Positions 1-12,039 of a stretch of DNA of 64,000 bases are shown here, piece by piece. Below the pieces are notes generated by a model. That model was not told where the DNA came from. It made no database searches and was given only the letters and a program-made list of their open reading frames with translations. Source of the DNA: Sindora glabra (taxonomy: Eukaryota; Streptophyta; Magnoliopsida; Fabales; Fabaceae); NCBI GenBank assembly GCA_020226215.1, contig CM035236.1:52637057-52701056 (forward strand), written 5' to 3'. A program made the translations under genes and the position numbers. Every line of letters starts with the position of its first letter. The stretch's first letter is position 1.

Positions 1-484
1 TTTTTATTGTTATTTATTGGAATAAGAATTTTATATTTATATATATTTATTTATAATTTAATTATTAATTATTTTTTAAATAATAATTTTAAAATTTAAA
101 TTTAAATTATTAAATAAATTAATTTGTCAACTTAAACCTATATAAGTATATTATGTTAATATTAAATTATTATATTGTGTTAGAAATTGTCATGTTGCAA
201 GACAACAATGAAATGATAAATTTCCTGTGGTGTCGAGGATTGAGATGAAAAAAAAATCAAAACACAAACTGCAAGTTGATTCGAAAATACCTAGAGCCGC
301 CGATGGATCAAATAACAATTCCCAGTACTTATATATTTAATACGATTCCGGTCAAACTGATCTAATTTAAAATAGATTATAGTAATTTCAATATTTAAAT
401 ATTTTTATAATTATATAATTGTGTATAGATTTTACGAAAAGAATTATAAAACACTTTGGACAAGAATTTAACTTGGTTAGAATG
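1..484. other. AT-rich flank left of the Mutator-like element
   Basis: Very AT-rich sequence with no recognisable coding, RNA or repeat-end signal. It is taken as DNA outside the large Mutator-like element because the inverted-repeat similarity to the right end fades near position 485. Confidence 0.4.
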
Positions 485-670
485 GGTACTAGGAGGCAAA
501 AGTATCAATTTACGGTTTTTTCACAAACTTATTTCAGTTTTACTGTTCTTTCAAAACATATTACCAAAATATGCACGGAGGGTAGAGGCGCCAGACTGAA
601 AGGCAACCTCGGGGAGGAGGCGCTAGTCTAAATGGTGCCTCCGAACTCCTTTGAGGGCGCCAAATTGAAT
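485..670 (+). repeat. Left terminal inverted repeat of the MULE
   Basis: The outer part (about 491-590) aligns with the reverse complement of the right end with scattered substitutions; shared blocks include GGCAAAAG, AAACTTATTTC and ATTACCAAAATA. The inner part (586-670) holds GGCGCC or near-GGCGCC boxes separated by short spacers with 'TGAATGGC' or 'AAATGG' cores. Confidence 0.75.
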
Positions 671-883
671 GGCACCCTTAGTCTGTCATTTCAAAATTAA
701 AATTTTAAAAATAAATAAAATATGATTGTGACTCAAAATAAATTTTTAACAATAAATTAAATTTGATTATGACTATTGAATAAAATTAAATATAATTTAG
801 GGCATATGTTATATGTAAAGTAATAAAATAATATTTAGATTTGTTAATAAAAATTAAATAATTGTAGAAAATGTAAATTTGTT

Positions 884-2146
884 GAAAATGCCTAAAGTTC
901 TAATTTACCGTTGTTTGCTAAACAAATTTTATTTTGACCATTTTTGTGAAATATTTTACCACTACGCACGGAAGGGGAGAGGCGCCAGATCGGATGGCGC
1001 CTTTGGTACTACATAGTGACGCCATTTTGAACGGCGCCTTTGAAGTGAAGGCGCCAAATGCTTCGGCCATGAGGAAAAATAGATTCCATAAACCTTAAAT
1101 GCTTTATGGTGTTTGGAATTAAATGAAGGAAGACCCGCTGTAATTCTTTGAAGCACAATTTTGCCAAAAAAAACTCTCTCTGCATATATATAATTTATTA
1201 CGAGTTCAGATGAAAATTATGTACATGTCTTCTAAAAATAAAATGAAGATCAAAGTTTTTTTATCAAAATTGGTGGGACTTCACTTCCAAATGTGTTTGC
1301 TCAATTTCTATTTATTAATTTCAGGTATTTTAGATGGTCTGAAGTTATTGGTAAAGCAATATGTACTTTCTTGATTGGTATGTAATTTAAAATATGAATT
1401 TTAGTGTAACCAGAATGACCTAAAAAGAATTTGATGAAAATTCAATGGTTTGTGTTGAACTCCCAAAAAATTGCATGAAAACTAACCGATCTCAAATTTT
1501 CATAACTATTTCTAGAAAGCATACAAACTGTCATACATAAATTATAATGTGATTTCTATTTTTCAAATAATAGAAATGTTTCAATATAAATTAGTAATTA
1601 CTTTTATATGCTCAAATCACCACCAAGATAATTTGAGCTGGTCACAATTCAAGAAACAAAAGTATATTGTAAAAATGTTAAGTGTAATTTACTTGATTTT
1701 CATGTTAAACTTATGCAAAAGCTCAAATTTTTCCTAGAGCATACCATAGAAGAGCCTTTTCATTTTTGGCACCACTAATATGTGATTTTTCAAATAAACT
1801 GAAATTTTGTTGTAAGTGTTTTGTTACAGACACAAGCATTGACATGTATTCCGCTAAAGTAAAAGCCATAAAATGTTGCATCTGACTCACTGCTGCTTAG
1901 CAAACATTTTTGTAGCCTTTATTTCATGCTATCAATATCTTAGATGACAATACATTTCCTACTGGCCGCCAAAGAAGCCATTTTGAATAGCGCCATAAGG
2001 GTGCTAATATTTGATGCCAGAGGCGCCATCCACTCTGGTGTCTCTCCGCTTCCATGCGTATTTTAGTAAAATATTTCATAAAAATCGTAAAAAGAAAATT
2101 TGTTTAGCAAACAGCGGTAAATTGGTCCCCATCCTTGTCATTTTCC
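884..2146. mobile_element. Small non-autonomous Mutator-like element
   Basis: About 100 bp at 900-1000 is the inverted complement of 2030-2125, sharing the blocks TGTTTGCTAAACAAATTTT and GAAATATTTTAC, and both ends lead into GGCGCC boxes (985-1060 and 1967-2045). The ends resemble those of the surrounding large MULE, so this looks like a deletion derivative of the same family inserted within it. No coding capacity is evident between the ends. Boundaries are good to about 20 bp, and no target duplication was identified. Confidence 0.7.
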
Positions 2147-3767
2147 ATTATTTTGTCTTCATTTAAATTCTTAAACATCAATTTTGTTGTTGTGATCATA
2201 AATATTAAATAATTAAAAATTGGCCTTTTAACATAACTATACAGTATTCCAGGATAAATATCAAGCGATCAATGATTGTACTAATTATTTTAAATTCATT
2301 AGGCTCATGCTATAATTTTTATCTTTTTTCTTATTCAGAAACTGATTGACCTTTTTAGATATTGTTACTATGCACAAGTCATTCTAAATTCATATAGTCG
2401 TTCTTGATTAAAAAATCTCATATGAAACATTTAATAAATTTTAAAGAATTACTTGAAAAATATTATTATTTAGATTATAACTCATCTTTACAAGATAAAA
2501 TCAAATATATGATCAAATGAAGCTAATTAGATATTTGTGCTAACGCTAGAGGTAGTTATGTTTTTTTTGTATAATTAATGTAACTGCAATGAAACATGAT
2601 TTAGGATCAGTATATTTCCCATCTCAAAACATTAGTTGATGATAAGGAATTGCCACATTGAATTGCACCTTTTTTAGGTATAAGTGGATGAGATGAACAA
2701 TACGATGTAATAGATCGAAACTAGAATGCGAATGTAAATAAAATAAATTACTCATTTCATAATTATATTTGATATCATAAAAAAATATTTTATTCTACTT
2801 TGATATTTAATACATTAATTTATTGTAGGAATCAAATAAAAAAGTAGTTAATGATAATAATATATTTAATAAAAATAATGAATATTTAGAAAATAATTGA
2901 ATATTATTAAAATAAAAGATAGGATCAATAAAGAATAATTACATAATTTATATTAATGTCTTTCAAATTTTGATCCAATGACACTTAATATCTATCATTT
3001 TTAGGAATTATACACTTCTACCGTTCGAAATTATAAAAATACAAGTAATTATTTAATACTTTATTACACATAAATAAATTTATTGAATTATTCAATAATA
3101 TTCTTTATTTATGAAGTTGAAGATTGTTGAAAATAAAAAGAAATATAATGAAATAAATATATTTCCTTTTATTTTGTATTTATTTCAACAATATTCTTGT
3201 TACTTTGTATTTATTTCAATATTATTATTTTTATTTTATAACAAAATAAATACGAAATAACGAAGTTGAAGATAATTAAAAATAAAAAGAAATGTGGTTA
3301 TTTCGTTACAATAATATTTTTCATTTTGTAATGAAATTAAAATTATAACATGAATTAATTCCTTTTTATTTCATTATAATGATAAAATATTTTGTAACGA
3401 GTTATGGAACATGGATTAATTCTTATCATTAAAAAAAATAAACACACATTGTTGTAAAAAAATTATAATTAATTTATGTTAGTTAATAATTTATAATAAT
3501 TAAAGTAATGAAAATAAAATACGAGAGGAGAGAATAAAATTCTAGTTAGAAAGATGTTATTAGAAAAAATTGCATATATTTGATGCGTTATATGAGAATT
3601 CAATTGATTGTGTATTTGTGAGAAGATTTGGTAATTAAAATTGATGTAAGTACCTATGCAAGAAGATAAATATGTTGTAATAATCAAAATCATCCTAAAT
3701 TTTAATGTTTGGCAATAAAGTAATAAGATAGATGTGAATAAATATATAATAAACATGAAAAAGAAAG
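2147..3767. other. Non-coding AT-rich spacer of the MULE
   Basis: This stretch lies between the nested small MULE and the 3' end of the PMD gene. It is AT-rich with locally repeated phrases, for example 'GAAGTTGAAGAT' at about 3115 and 3260 and 'TTTGTATTTATTTCAA' near 3173 and 3205. I see no gene in it. Confidence 0.4.
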
Positions 3768-5229
3768 CTAATGTCTACGTAAATGATGTCCAATCCCACA
3801 TCCAGGATCGGTAATGTGGCGGCCATATCTGCTAACCCTCTGTGCAGGCTTGGGAGTCACATCTCCGGTGTCTATGGCTCCTCTACCTCCAACTCCCGCT
3901 CTGCCTCTGTCTCTGGCTCCCACTCTACCTCTACCTCTGCCTCTATCTGCAAGTACTGAGTCATCTATCATCATGCCACCAAGTGCTGTTCCCTGATCCT
4001 GAGTATGTAGATCAAATCCAGGACGATATGGCTGTGATGGACCAGCTTCACTGGAAGGAAAGACATGGAATGAAGATGAAACTCCTGGTATATGTGGAAA
4101 TACCTGAAATGAGGATAGAACACCAGAAGTAAACTGGTACATCTGGGATGATGACGGAGCATATAATGCAACCGGGAACATGGTGGATGATGAAGGAACA
4201 TTTGGTGCAGTAGGGTACATATGAAATGAGACAGTCATATCTGGCATCATCATCATGGTGTCCTGGGCAGTCGATGATGAAGTCTGGTGCACTGCCAAAG
4301 TGGACAGAACATCAGCCTACGACATAGGTCGTGGACCAATGCGACGACGTCGACAAGTATAAGGCTGATCATAGTCACCCTCCGTAAGGTCAGGGATATG
4401 ATAGGCATGAGGAGCTGGCTCCATATGTGTGTCAATAATCACATGATCAACCTCGTGAATGGCATGAAGGATGGAGTCCGTCGTTGATCTAAAAGCATTG
4501 AAGGTGAACCTAGACTGCCCCTTAGGTGTAGTGAAGTCGTGTAATGTGGACACCTTATCAATTTGTGCAAATTTTTGATATTGAAGTTAGTTACAATACT
4601 AATCCACAGGAAAATAATCAGACACAGATAACTAGCATGCAATACTACTACAAAGTCTAGTGCTCCCCCAACGGGTGTAATAAATCGCCTAGTAACCCGT
4701 CTGTACCATGCCATATACTCAGACCGTGGGCCTAAGACTAGTTGTGTGGTTGGCTCGCCGATAGTACACAAGTCTCGTCGGATATCCTATCGTGCAATGT
4801 ACAGCTGATGTCGAATGTGCCACTCCTCATCATGCCGACCGGATAAGTGAAGGCAATGGACCTCCACCACCTACTTTGGTGGCTCAGGAATAGGCTGGTG
4901 AAGTCCAAATTGTCGCAAAACCCTATCTGGCTGGTGCCACTCGACAATCTGAAAGTGTATATGTGGCACCACTACTGTCCAAATGTCACTCCCATCAAAA
5001 TAGTACTGAAGAAGTGATGCGGTGACCACCTTAGTGTACGGGATCCAAGTGATCTAAAATTACACATTTATGTTGTCATTTAAATGCAACAATGAAATGG
5101 ATAAAGGAATGAAATAAAAATATACATTATTCCCTTCATACTTGATCGAGTCGAAGACGGTCCAGCATGTATCTATAATATGGCAAGCTGTGTGTCAGAC
5201 TATCCTAGAACGTCTTTTGATAGTGCCAC
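3768..5229 (-). pseudogene. Plant mobile domain (PMD) gene, C-terminal part
   Basis: PMD proteins (MAIN/MAIL-like; 'aminotransferase-like, plant mobile domain') are plant nuclear proteins also found inside transposons. Three exon-like blocks read on the minus strand: 5229-5142, 5053-4651 and 4553-3768, separated by introns 5141-5054 and 4650-4554 with GT/AG borders. The second block contains VVPHIHFQIVEWHQPDRVLR followed by RQFGLHQPIPEP, then WHIRH and RSEYMAWYRRVTRRFITP, all typical of the PMD core. The last exon has a Ser/Met/Pro-rich linker, an RG-rich stretch (RGRGRGRVGARDRGRAG) and a basic C-terminus. Breaks include in-frame stops at about 5206, in PEPPK*, in YIAR*DIR and at 4317. The N-terminal half lies 11.6 kb away at 16878-17679, beyond the copia insertion. 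Confidence 0.85.
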
Positions 5230-5284
5230 CTACCAAGTACAATAATTAAGTTAAACAACTTAGAAGTCAACTAAATTACAAGTG

Positions 5285-6854
5285 TAATTATTATATTTTA
5301 TTTTTATAGTTTTATTATTATTATGCGCAATTTATAACTTAATATAATAATTATCCTTGGAATAGCGCTATTCCTAAAATACCCCTAGTTAAGTATTATT
5401 ACGAAAAGGATAGTAATAATACATCGAGACTAGCATGTATAGTGACTGATGATTACGAATTATGGATATGTGATATCAAGTCAATACATGAGTACATTAC
5501 TAGTAAATAATGTACTGGGCTGACCCACTATGAGAATATTGCTAGATAGACGTGTCATAAGTTATTCTCATATGATCACAAATACACATGAACCTTTAAC
5601 CTGAAGTCACTACGATTTTCTACATGAGGAATTACTCACTTTAATATTGTCCTATATTATCTTTAATCAAGATGACAAGTAAGGCATTGATTGGGTGTGT
5701 CATAAATCGTGCAGAGGGAAGTGAGTGATGTAGATGGAATTTTGTTACTCTTGTGTAAAAGAGAAATATTCTTTGACCTCTTGATTGAGTGAGACTTAGA
5801 AATGCATGGCCATGCTCAATTGAATTAATATATGATATTAATCATTTATTTTAAGTCTACTCAGTATCAAGAAATATAAATTGAACATTGACGAGGATGA
5901 CACATTCCATGCCTCCAGTTCAATTTGGATATTATTACAAAAGGGTTATGATGCAAAATGTTGATCATGTATTAGGTGGATGTTGAATCACAGACATTCT
6001 TACTACTTGAGTGGCAGTGATGTATTGCTAGATACCGCTTACTATCTATGGCTTAATAATGAGTCATTGTTAACGTAGTAAGAACCTACAGGATCACATA
6101 AAAGGAGAAGGAATAAGATAATAATTAATTGGACTTTAATTATATTAATATCCAATTAATTAGACTTATTTTCGTGCATATATATATTATTAAGAATAAT
6201 AAATTCACATAATATATATATATTATGTGATATTATTTGATATGAGAGTAATATCAAATAATTACGTTATCAGATATTAGATAAATATATTATGAGATAA
6301 TATTATTTTGATATTTGATAACTATATGCAATTATCTAATATTAAGATATTTATATTATGAGATAATATTATCTAATATTAGATAATTAATAGATAAGTC
6401 ATATCTCTTCTCATTATCTCTAGGATAAGGATAAAATGAGTTGTTAAGTGTGATTAGGATTTTGAAAGCATTATCCTAGTAGGACTAGGATTGTGGCTTG
6501 CCTAATTTCTATAAAAGGGAGCTTGAGGGCAGCATATTATAGACATGCTCATAGACTTCCTAAAATCCAAAATCACTCAAAAACATCAAAATCCTAGTTC
6601 CTAGAGAGAGAAACGCATCCTAGCAGATTCGTGAAGGGCGAGAGGTCGTTGTTCACTCCGTGTGGATACTGCAAAGACGTTGTACCTTCCGGCTAGCATT
6701 TAATTCACCCGCTCTCAAGTTTTGATCAGTAGAAACACGAGTGCCCAATAAGTAAAATCCTAATTATTGATTTATGCTTTTTGCATGGATCTTAGGTAGA
6801 ATTCGGATTAAAATTTTGAAATTCCACTACATGTAATAATCTGAATTCCTAATA
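5285..6854 (+). repeat. Left LTR of the copia element (5'-truncated)
   Basis: It aligns over its whole length with the right LTR from about 15306 onward, with scattered mostly single-base differences. It ends in CTAATA, the mutated partner of CTAACA in the right LTR. The first roughly 80 bp present in the right LTR are absent here; the sequence before 5285 is PMD intron instead. The middle (about 6170-6400) is full of AT-rich inverted phrases able to fold into hairpins. Confidence 0.88.
6510..6518 (+). promoter_or_regulatory. TATA box in the left copia LTR
   Basis: TATAAAAGG sits about 340 bp before the LTR end, and the right LTR has the equivalent at 16533-16540. Its position and conservation fit the RNA polymerase II promoter that drives the genomic transcript. 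The start site itself is not visible. Confidence 0.6.
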
Positions 6855-6855
6855 G

Positions 6856-6867
6856 TGGTATCAGAGC
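6856..6867 (+). promoter_or_regulatory. Primer binding site (tRNA-iMet)
   Basis: TGGTATCAGAGC lies one base after the left LTR end. This is the standard complement of the 3' end of initiator methionine tRNA used by plant copia elements. Confidence 0.9.
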
Positions 6868-8787
6868 TTCTTGCAAAAACATAGTTCAGATTATGTGTTT
6901 TACTGTCTTTGATGAATATTTATATGATAAATACACGTCAAATCTATTTCGGTTTAAATCAGAAGTTACACGTTTTGATGAATGTTTATGTGATAAATTA
7001 ATATCAAATCAGTTTCTGTTTAAACTAGATATATATGAGATATATGCCAACTCGTGTATGATTTTGATTTCATAGATATATATATGATATATATGATCTG
7101 AATTTCGAATTTGATTATCAATTGATGAGATTAATTGTATGAATATGATCATGCATTTTTTTGCTTCATATTCAAATCTATTTATGCATAATTCTAAGTT
7201 TTCAAATGATAAACCCTTGAATCTGTTCTAAACATGTGATGTTCTCTGCGTTTAAAGCATATAACCTAATCAGCACAGAATTAATGTGATTAATTCTAAA
7301 TCTGTAAAGACTTGTTTAAATTCATTTAATATGATTAAGTTGAATTTGGTCTATGAGGTATATGTATGCTTTAATTTATTTGAACACAGTTGGATCTATT
7401 TTGATATGATTAAAAATTATTCAAAGTGTTCAGATGTAAATCCTATTTTGAAACTATGATTTGAATGTCAATCATATAGTCGAATTGTTTGACTTAGGGT
7501 GTGTCAACTGTTGGCAAAATGAATTGAAATCTAAATGTCAGATGAATTCAATTTTTGACCCGAGGGGCTCCACCCCCCCACACCCCCTAATAAGAGGCTC
7601 TGCCCCTTTAACCCCCGCCCGCTAACCGGCTAGCGGGACCGCCGTGCTAACTCTGCGTAGCATTCAAAAATCATTTTTGTTCTTAAGGCATTGTTTTAAA
7701 ACATAATTTTATGATGATAATATTATCAAATATATATGTCAATCATCTTACTTATCTTGGTTACATATATTTCTTAGCAATTATTATATATGATGCATAA
7801 ATATGTTGCATAGTATGGCCCTTGGAGTTTTTATGGATGGATTTTAAAATACGACCTGCGTGTCATGTCTTCCTCTATTTTTCTAATGTATATTCTCTTC
7901 TCATCTCAATTCCCCCCGAATGTAACTCAAGGTTTCTATTGTAAATTTGTAATTGCAATGGAGTATTCTTTGCTTGGAACAAGGAAAAGCTAAGGAGTTA
8001 GTTAGGAATGTCATTAGAAAATAGAATTTTGGACCATACTATGTGACATTTTGATTTCTTTATTATGTGATGATATTGATGAGCATGCATTTATTATGTG
8101 ATAGAATGTGTTCCTACTATGTGATAGTTCTATTCATTGCATGATATATGATATACGGTAGTCTATTTTATTCATTTACTTTATATGATATATGAGATAT
8201 GCTAGATATATTGCATGAATAAATAGGCTAGTTATGGTGAGATCTGATAATAATTAAGTTAAAATCCCTCATCTAAAATATTAAGTCAGTAATAATTAAT
8301 GATGTCTTCCAATATTTGGCACTCATCAAGGCCTCGATCGATAAAAGGTAGGTTTGCCAGAGCAAGGTACCTCGTTTATCTTGGTGAGATGCGACTGGAT
8401 AATAGTGATATCCGAATGTCAAATATTGGGTCCGACTTAACTAGGAATCTCAATAGGATTGAGACCTAGAGGCATAGAGTTGGGCTTTAGTTCATAAGAT
8501 GGATTAGAATAAGTGCTGTTCACCTAACTATCCAAGAGTTGTATATGATACAATTTGCAAGTGTTGCTTACCTGAATAACTAAGTTTTAAGTGATTAGCC
8601 AAAGCTAACTTAAGGCTTAGTGAAATATGGATCTTGGCCCACTAGAAAGCTTAGACAATATGACTTTCTGAATTAATAGTGAGGGCTATTAATTTGAATG
8701 AAATAGTGGGAGGTACATTTAATAAAAGACCTTATTAAATGTTTTAAATTTAATACTTACTTTGCATATTTCTGTCGTAGATAACCA
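6868..8787 (+). other. Untranslated leader of the copia element
   Basis: About 1.9 kb lie between the primer site and the gag start, with no long reading frame. It includes two imperfect tandem copies of a roughly 65-bp phrase (about 6905-7030, sharing TTTGATGAAT and TATCAAATC-like words) and a sharply GC-rich island at 7558-7665. The part from about 8230 looks like the conserved leader found upstream of gag in this kind of copia element. Confidence 0.6.
7558..7665 (+). other. GC-rich island in the copia leader
   Basis: It is a C-rich block built from near-repeats of GAGGGGCTCC, CACCCCC and GAGGCTCTGCCCC, followed by GCTAACCGGCTAGCGGG, which can pair with itself. It stands out strongly against the AT-rich surroundings. 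No coding sense is evident. Confidence 0.6.
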
Positions 8788-8957
8788 ATGGCTAATACAT
8801 CAAATAACTTATCATTACGATCGGTCCTTGAGAAGGATAAACTGAATGGGACAAACTTCCTGGACTGGTACAGGAATTTGAGGATAGTCCTCAAACATGA
8901 GCGCAAAATGTATGTCCTAGAGGAACTTGTTCCTCAAGAACCTAAAGTTACTGGCCC
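8788..8957 (+). pseudogene. copia gag, N-terminal fragment
   Basis: The frame begins MANTSNNLSLRSVLEKDKLN and continues with NGTNFLDWYRNLRIVLKHER, the usual start of plant copia Gag, which coats element RNA in cytoplasmic particles. After ...EPKVTGP it runs into the TGTAATGTCCC start of a solo LTR at 8958. The rest of gag resumes at about 11428. The start is the first ATG of the conserved motif, about 1.9 kb after the primer site. Confidence 0.9.
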
Positions 8958-11422
8958 TGTAATGTCCCAAATTTTCAATTCTATTATTTGAATGTTTAAT
9001 TTCTGAGGCTGTAGAAACGAAGAGCATGATTGAATTAGCCTGGTGGGTGAATCTCAAGTTGAAAGGAGTTAAGCGCAAGGTAAACGAAATTTTGAAGGAA
9101 AACAGATAGTAGGGAAAGAATTAATTTCCCTAAATAGTATGAATGATCAGAGGAGGTTAAAAAACCCTAAAAAAGGAAGTTGTCTAAGTCTGATAGTGTA
9201 AGGAATTTTAAACAGACAGAAACCTTATGGACTAATTTGCAAAAGTGCAGAATCGGGTGTGGTTAAAGTGAAAATAATCAAGAATTTGGGATCTAATATG
9301 AATAACCAAGAATTTGGAGTGTAATATGTGAATTTAATTAGTGTGACCAATGGATTTATGACAAGTGTCATTATTAGAAAAATAATGGCAAGAATAGCCT
9401 TAATAATTGGTGCCAAAGGACTAAAATACCCTTGGGAATATCAAAAAAAACCAAAATGCCCCTAGAGCTTCATGAAAACTCTCCTCTCTTCTCCACTTTT
9501 CTAAAAGCTGCAGAAAATCTCCATGAAAGCTCCAAAACATGCAGGAGAGAGAGAGAAAGAGAGAGAAAGTTTCTTTTGAGTTTTTCACCCAAAAATACCA
9601 AGATTCAAGCTAAGGTGTAGAAGGGAAAATTTCTCCTCTCATCAAGCTCTATCTATTGGTGTCTCTAGATTGAAGAAAAGCCCAAGTTTGATCAAGTTTG
9701 GGGAGCTCCAAGTGAGGATTTTCAAGTTGCACCAAGAGGTAAAAATGTTTTCCTCTAAAAGCTCTTTAATGTACTCTTCTTAGTTTCTTGAAATCTTGAG
9801 GTTGGTGTGGTCAAGGGTGATTGAACATGGAGTTTAGGATGATTGAGTATGTTTAATGGTGTTTTAGATGTTGTTATGTTAAGCTATGGCTTTGGTTTGG
9901 TGTAAAAATAGTAAGAAACCATGATGTACACACTTGGGTTTTAAAGGCATAATGGTGCATGTGTAGAGTTGGCATGATATGTTTGGAACTTGGCTAAAAT
10001 GATGAAGTTAGAATAATTTCTATGAAGCTTAAAGCCTATGGAAGATGAAACTTTGAGTTGTGAAGGTGTTTGTGTGCATTTTTCCCTTTTGAGAAGCTAA
10101 AACCATAATATGAAAAAGAAGGAAGGAAGGAGTTTTAGCTGTTTAATGTGTTTTCGGAGGATCAGTGATGTACACGGGGTAGAACACGGCCCGTGTTGTA
10201 CCCCGTGTTCTTCGTTAAAGGCTGATCAGTGTGCTACACAGGGTGCAACATTCCCCGTGTTTACCTCAGGACTGAAGGGCAGTAAGGTACACGGGGTAGA
10301 ACACGTCCCGTGTTCACCCCCGTGTTCTTTGTCGAGTAACCCAGTGAAGCCTCGAAGTGATCTAGTAAGGAACACAGCCCTGAACACGAGGTATGGGACC
10401 CCCATGTTCTTTGTTAAGTGAACTTTTTGGTTTGATTTCTTCATGTTTTGCATGGCTTTATCCCTAGATCCTTTTTTAATGTTCATATGTGTCATTTCAA
10501 GGCTTGAAAGCAAAGTATAGAGCATCTAAGTATGCATTTAATTAAGTGGAGAAAGTAAAGAATACATGAGGATTAGGAAAAGTGATGATGTTCTAATAAG
10601 AAACTATGATGTGTATTTGTATAGACTGAGGAGTGCCAACTTGGAAAGGCAAGAGGAAGTGTGAAGAAGTTTTTAAATGAGAGCAAAGGGAACATCACAT
10701 TGGAAGCTTGTAAAAGGTAGCTAGCTTTATCCTTAAGCCTCGCTTTTTTTTATTTATTTAAATGATTCTCTATATTTTATGCCATTGTACGGAATGTGTA
10801 TGAAATTGCTGTGTGCGGTACCTATGGCTCGATACCTCGGGAAGACAGTGTGATACTGTGTTAGGCCTTTGGCTCGAGTACCCCGGGAAGACAACGTGAT
10901 GCTGTATATAGGCCTTGGTACGATTATTTGTGATGACCATCTAGATATTGATAAGAGTCCTTGAATGGGCATGATGTTTGCTGTGTGCAGTGCATATTTC
11001 TTACAATGGTATGATATTGAATATGATGACAAATGATTAAGTGATTTCGAAATGGATGTTTTATTTGCTTAAGGATCTGGAATGGCTTGAAATGTTTTTA
11101 TGGCAATAGCTAGCTACTGGGAAACTTTGTTTCTTATGTTTTCTGTATTGTGACTAACCATTCCAGGTGATGCTTCCAAAGGCTCTCATGATAAAGGGCA
11201 ATGATGTCCGAAGTTGTAAATAATTGTATAGTTGGTGATATTGTATATGATGGATGTATCTTTTATAAATTGAACTTTTGTATAATTATATTACTCTTGT
11301 TCATGTTGTATGAAATACAGAAATTTGAGATATTTCGTATTAGCTTGAGGTAGATGGCGAAAGAGTGCGTAATAATCATCTAGTAATTGAGGAATAAGGT
11401 GTTAATAAGTAAGGGAGTTATA
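8958..11422 (+). repeat. Solo LTR copy A (TGTAA/TTACA family) inside copia gag
   Basis: It starts TGTAATGTCCC and ends GGGAGTTATA. It aligns along its length with copies at 32724-35301 (same strand) and 41932-44899 (opposite strand). Flanks GGCCC (8953-8957) and GCCCC (11423-11427) look like a 5-bp target duplication with one mismatch, and the gag reading resumes just after it. No gag-pol lies between its ends, so it is best read as a solo LTR of a Ty3/gypsy-type element. It contains an array of ACACGGGGT/ACCCCGTGT motifs at about 10168-10410. Confidence 0.85.
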
Positions 11423-11427
11423 GCCCC

Positions 11428-12039
11428 TCGAGCTTAAAAGGATGGTTATAAGAAGCATCATGATGATGCATTAGATGTCGGTTGTCTCATGTTAGCTACC
11501 ATGGACTCTGAGCTTCAGAAGCAACATGAGAACATGGAAGCTTATGACATGCTTAAGCATCTTAAGAAGCTTTATGAAGGCCAAGCTCGGCATTAGAGGT
11601 TTGAGGTGACAAAAGCCTTGTTTTAGTGCAAACTGACATAAGGAAATCCTGTTAGGCCTCATGTACTTAAAATGATTAGGTATGTTAAGAACTTTAAGAG
11701 ATTGGGTGCTCCACTAGGTCAAGAGTTGGCCACTGACTTAATTCTGCAATCATTGCCACAAAGTTATGGTCAATTTATCATGAATTACAACATGAATGAA
11801 ATTGACAAACCACTGCCAGAATTGTTAAGCATGTTAAGAACTGCTGAACAAAATTTGCAAAAGACTAAGCCTAATACCATAATGATGGTTCAAAAAGGCA
11901 AAGGCAAAGGAAAAGGCAAAGGCAAAAATAAGAAGGATTCCAAATCCAAAGGCCCAAGTCTAAATCCTCTACATTGAAACCAAAAGAGGGTGTGGCTAAG
12001 GAAGGGACATACTTCCATTGCGGTCAAACCAAACATTAG
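11428..12039 (+). pseudogene. copia gag, C-terminal part
   Basis: It resumes the Gag frame after the nested LTR: the residues LATMDSELQKQHENMEAYDM and then LILQSLPQSYGQFIMNYNMN are typical of copia Gag. A lysine/glycine-rich tract (KGKGKGKGKGKNKKDSKSKG) follows, then a zinc-knuckle trace (FHCGQTKH, then a stop at 12037-12039, then KRNYK) in which the last Cys is Tyr. The reading shifts frame near the 5' end and again near 11950. Both the frameshifts and the altered knuckle argue that it is non-functional. Confidence 0.85.

Noticed and set aside
3842..4132. Open stretch on the plus strand opposite the PMD C-terminal exon
   Set aside because: It is a shadow of the RG-rich and Ser/Pro-rich minus-strand exon; composition is dominated by Leu/Cys/Pro from complementary low-complexity codons.
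6893..7075. 60-codon frame after the copia primer site
   Set aside because: It lies in the untranslated leader over an imperfect tandem repeat and does not resemble Gag, which starts at 8788.
10110..10525. Open stretches on both strands within the solo LTR (also at 34031-34285 and 43336-43590)
   Set aside because: They run through the palindromic ACACGGGGT array; open frames on both strands follow from the self-complementary sequence, and they have no protein family features.
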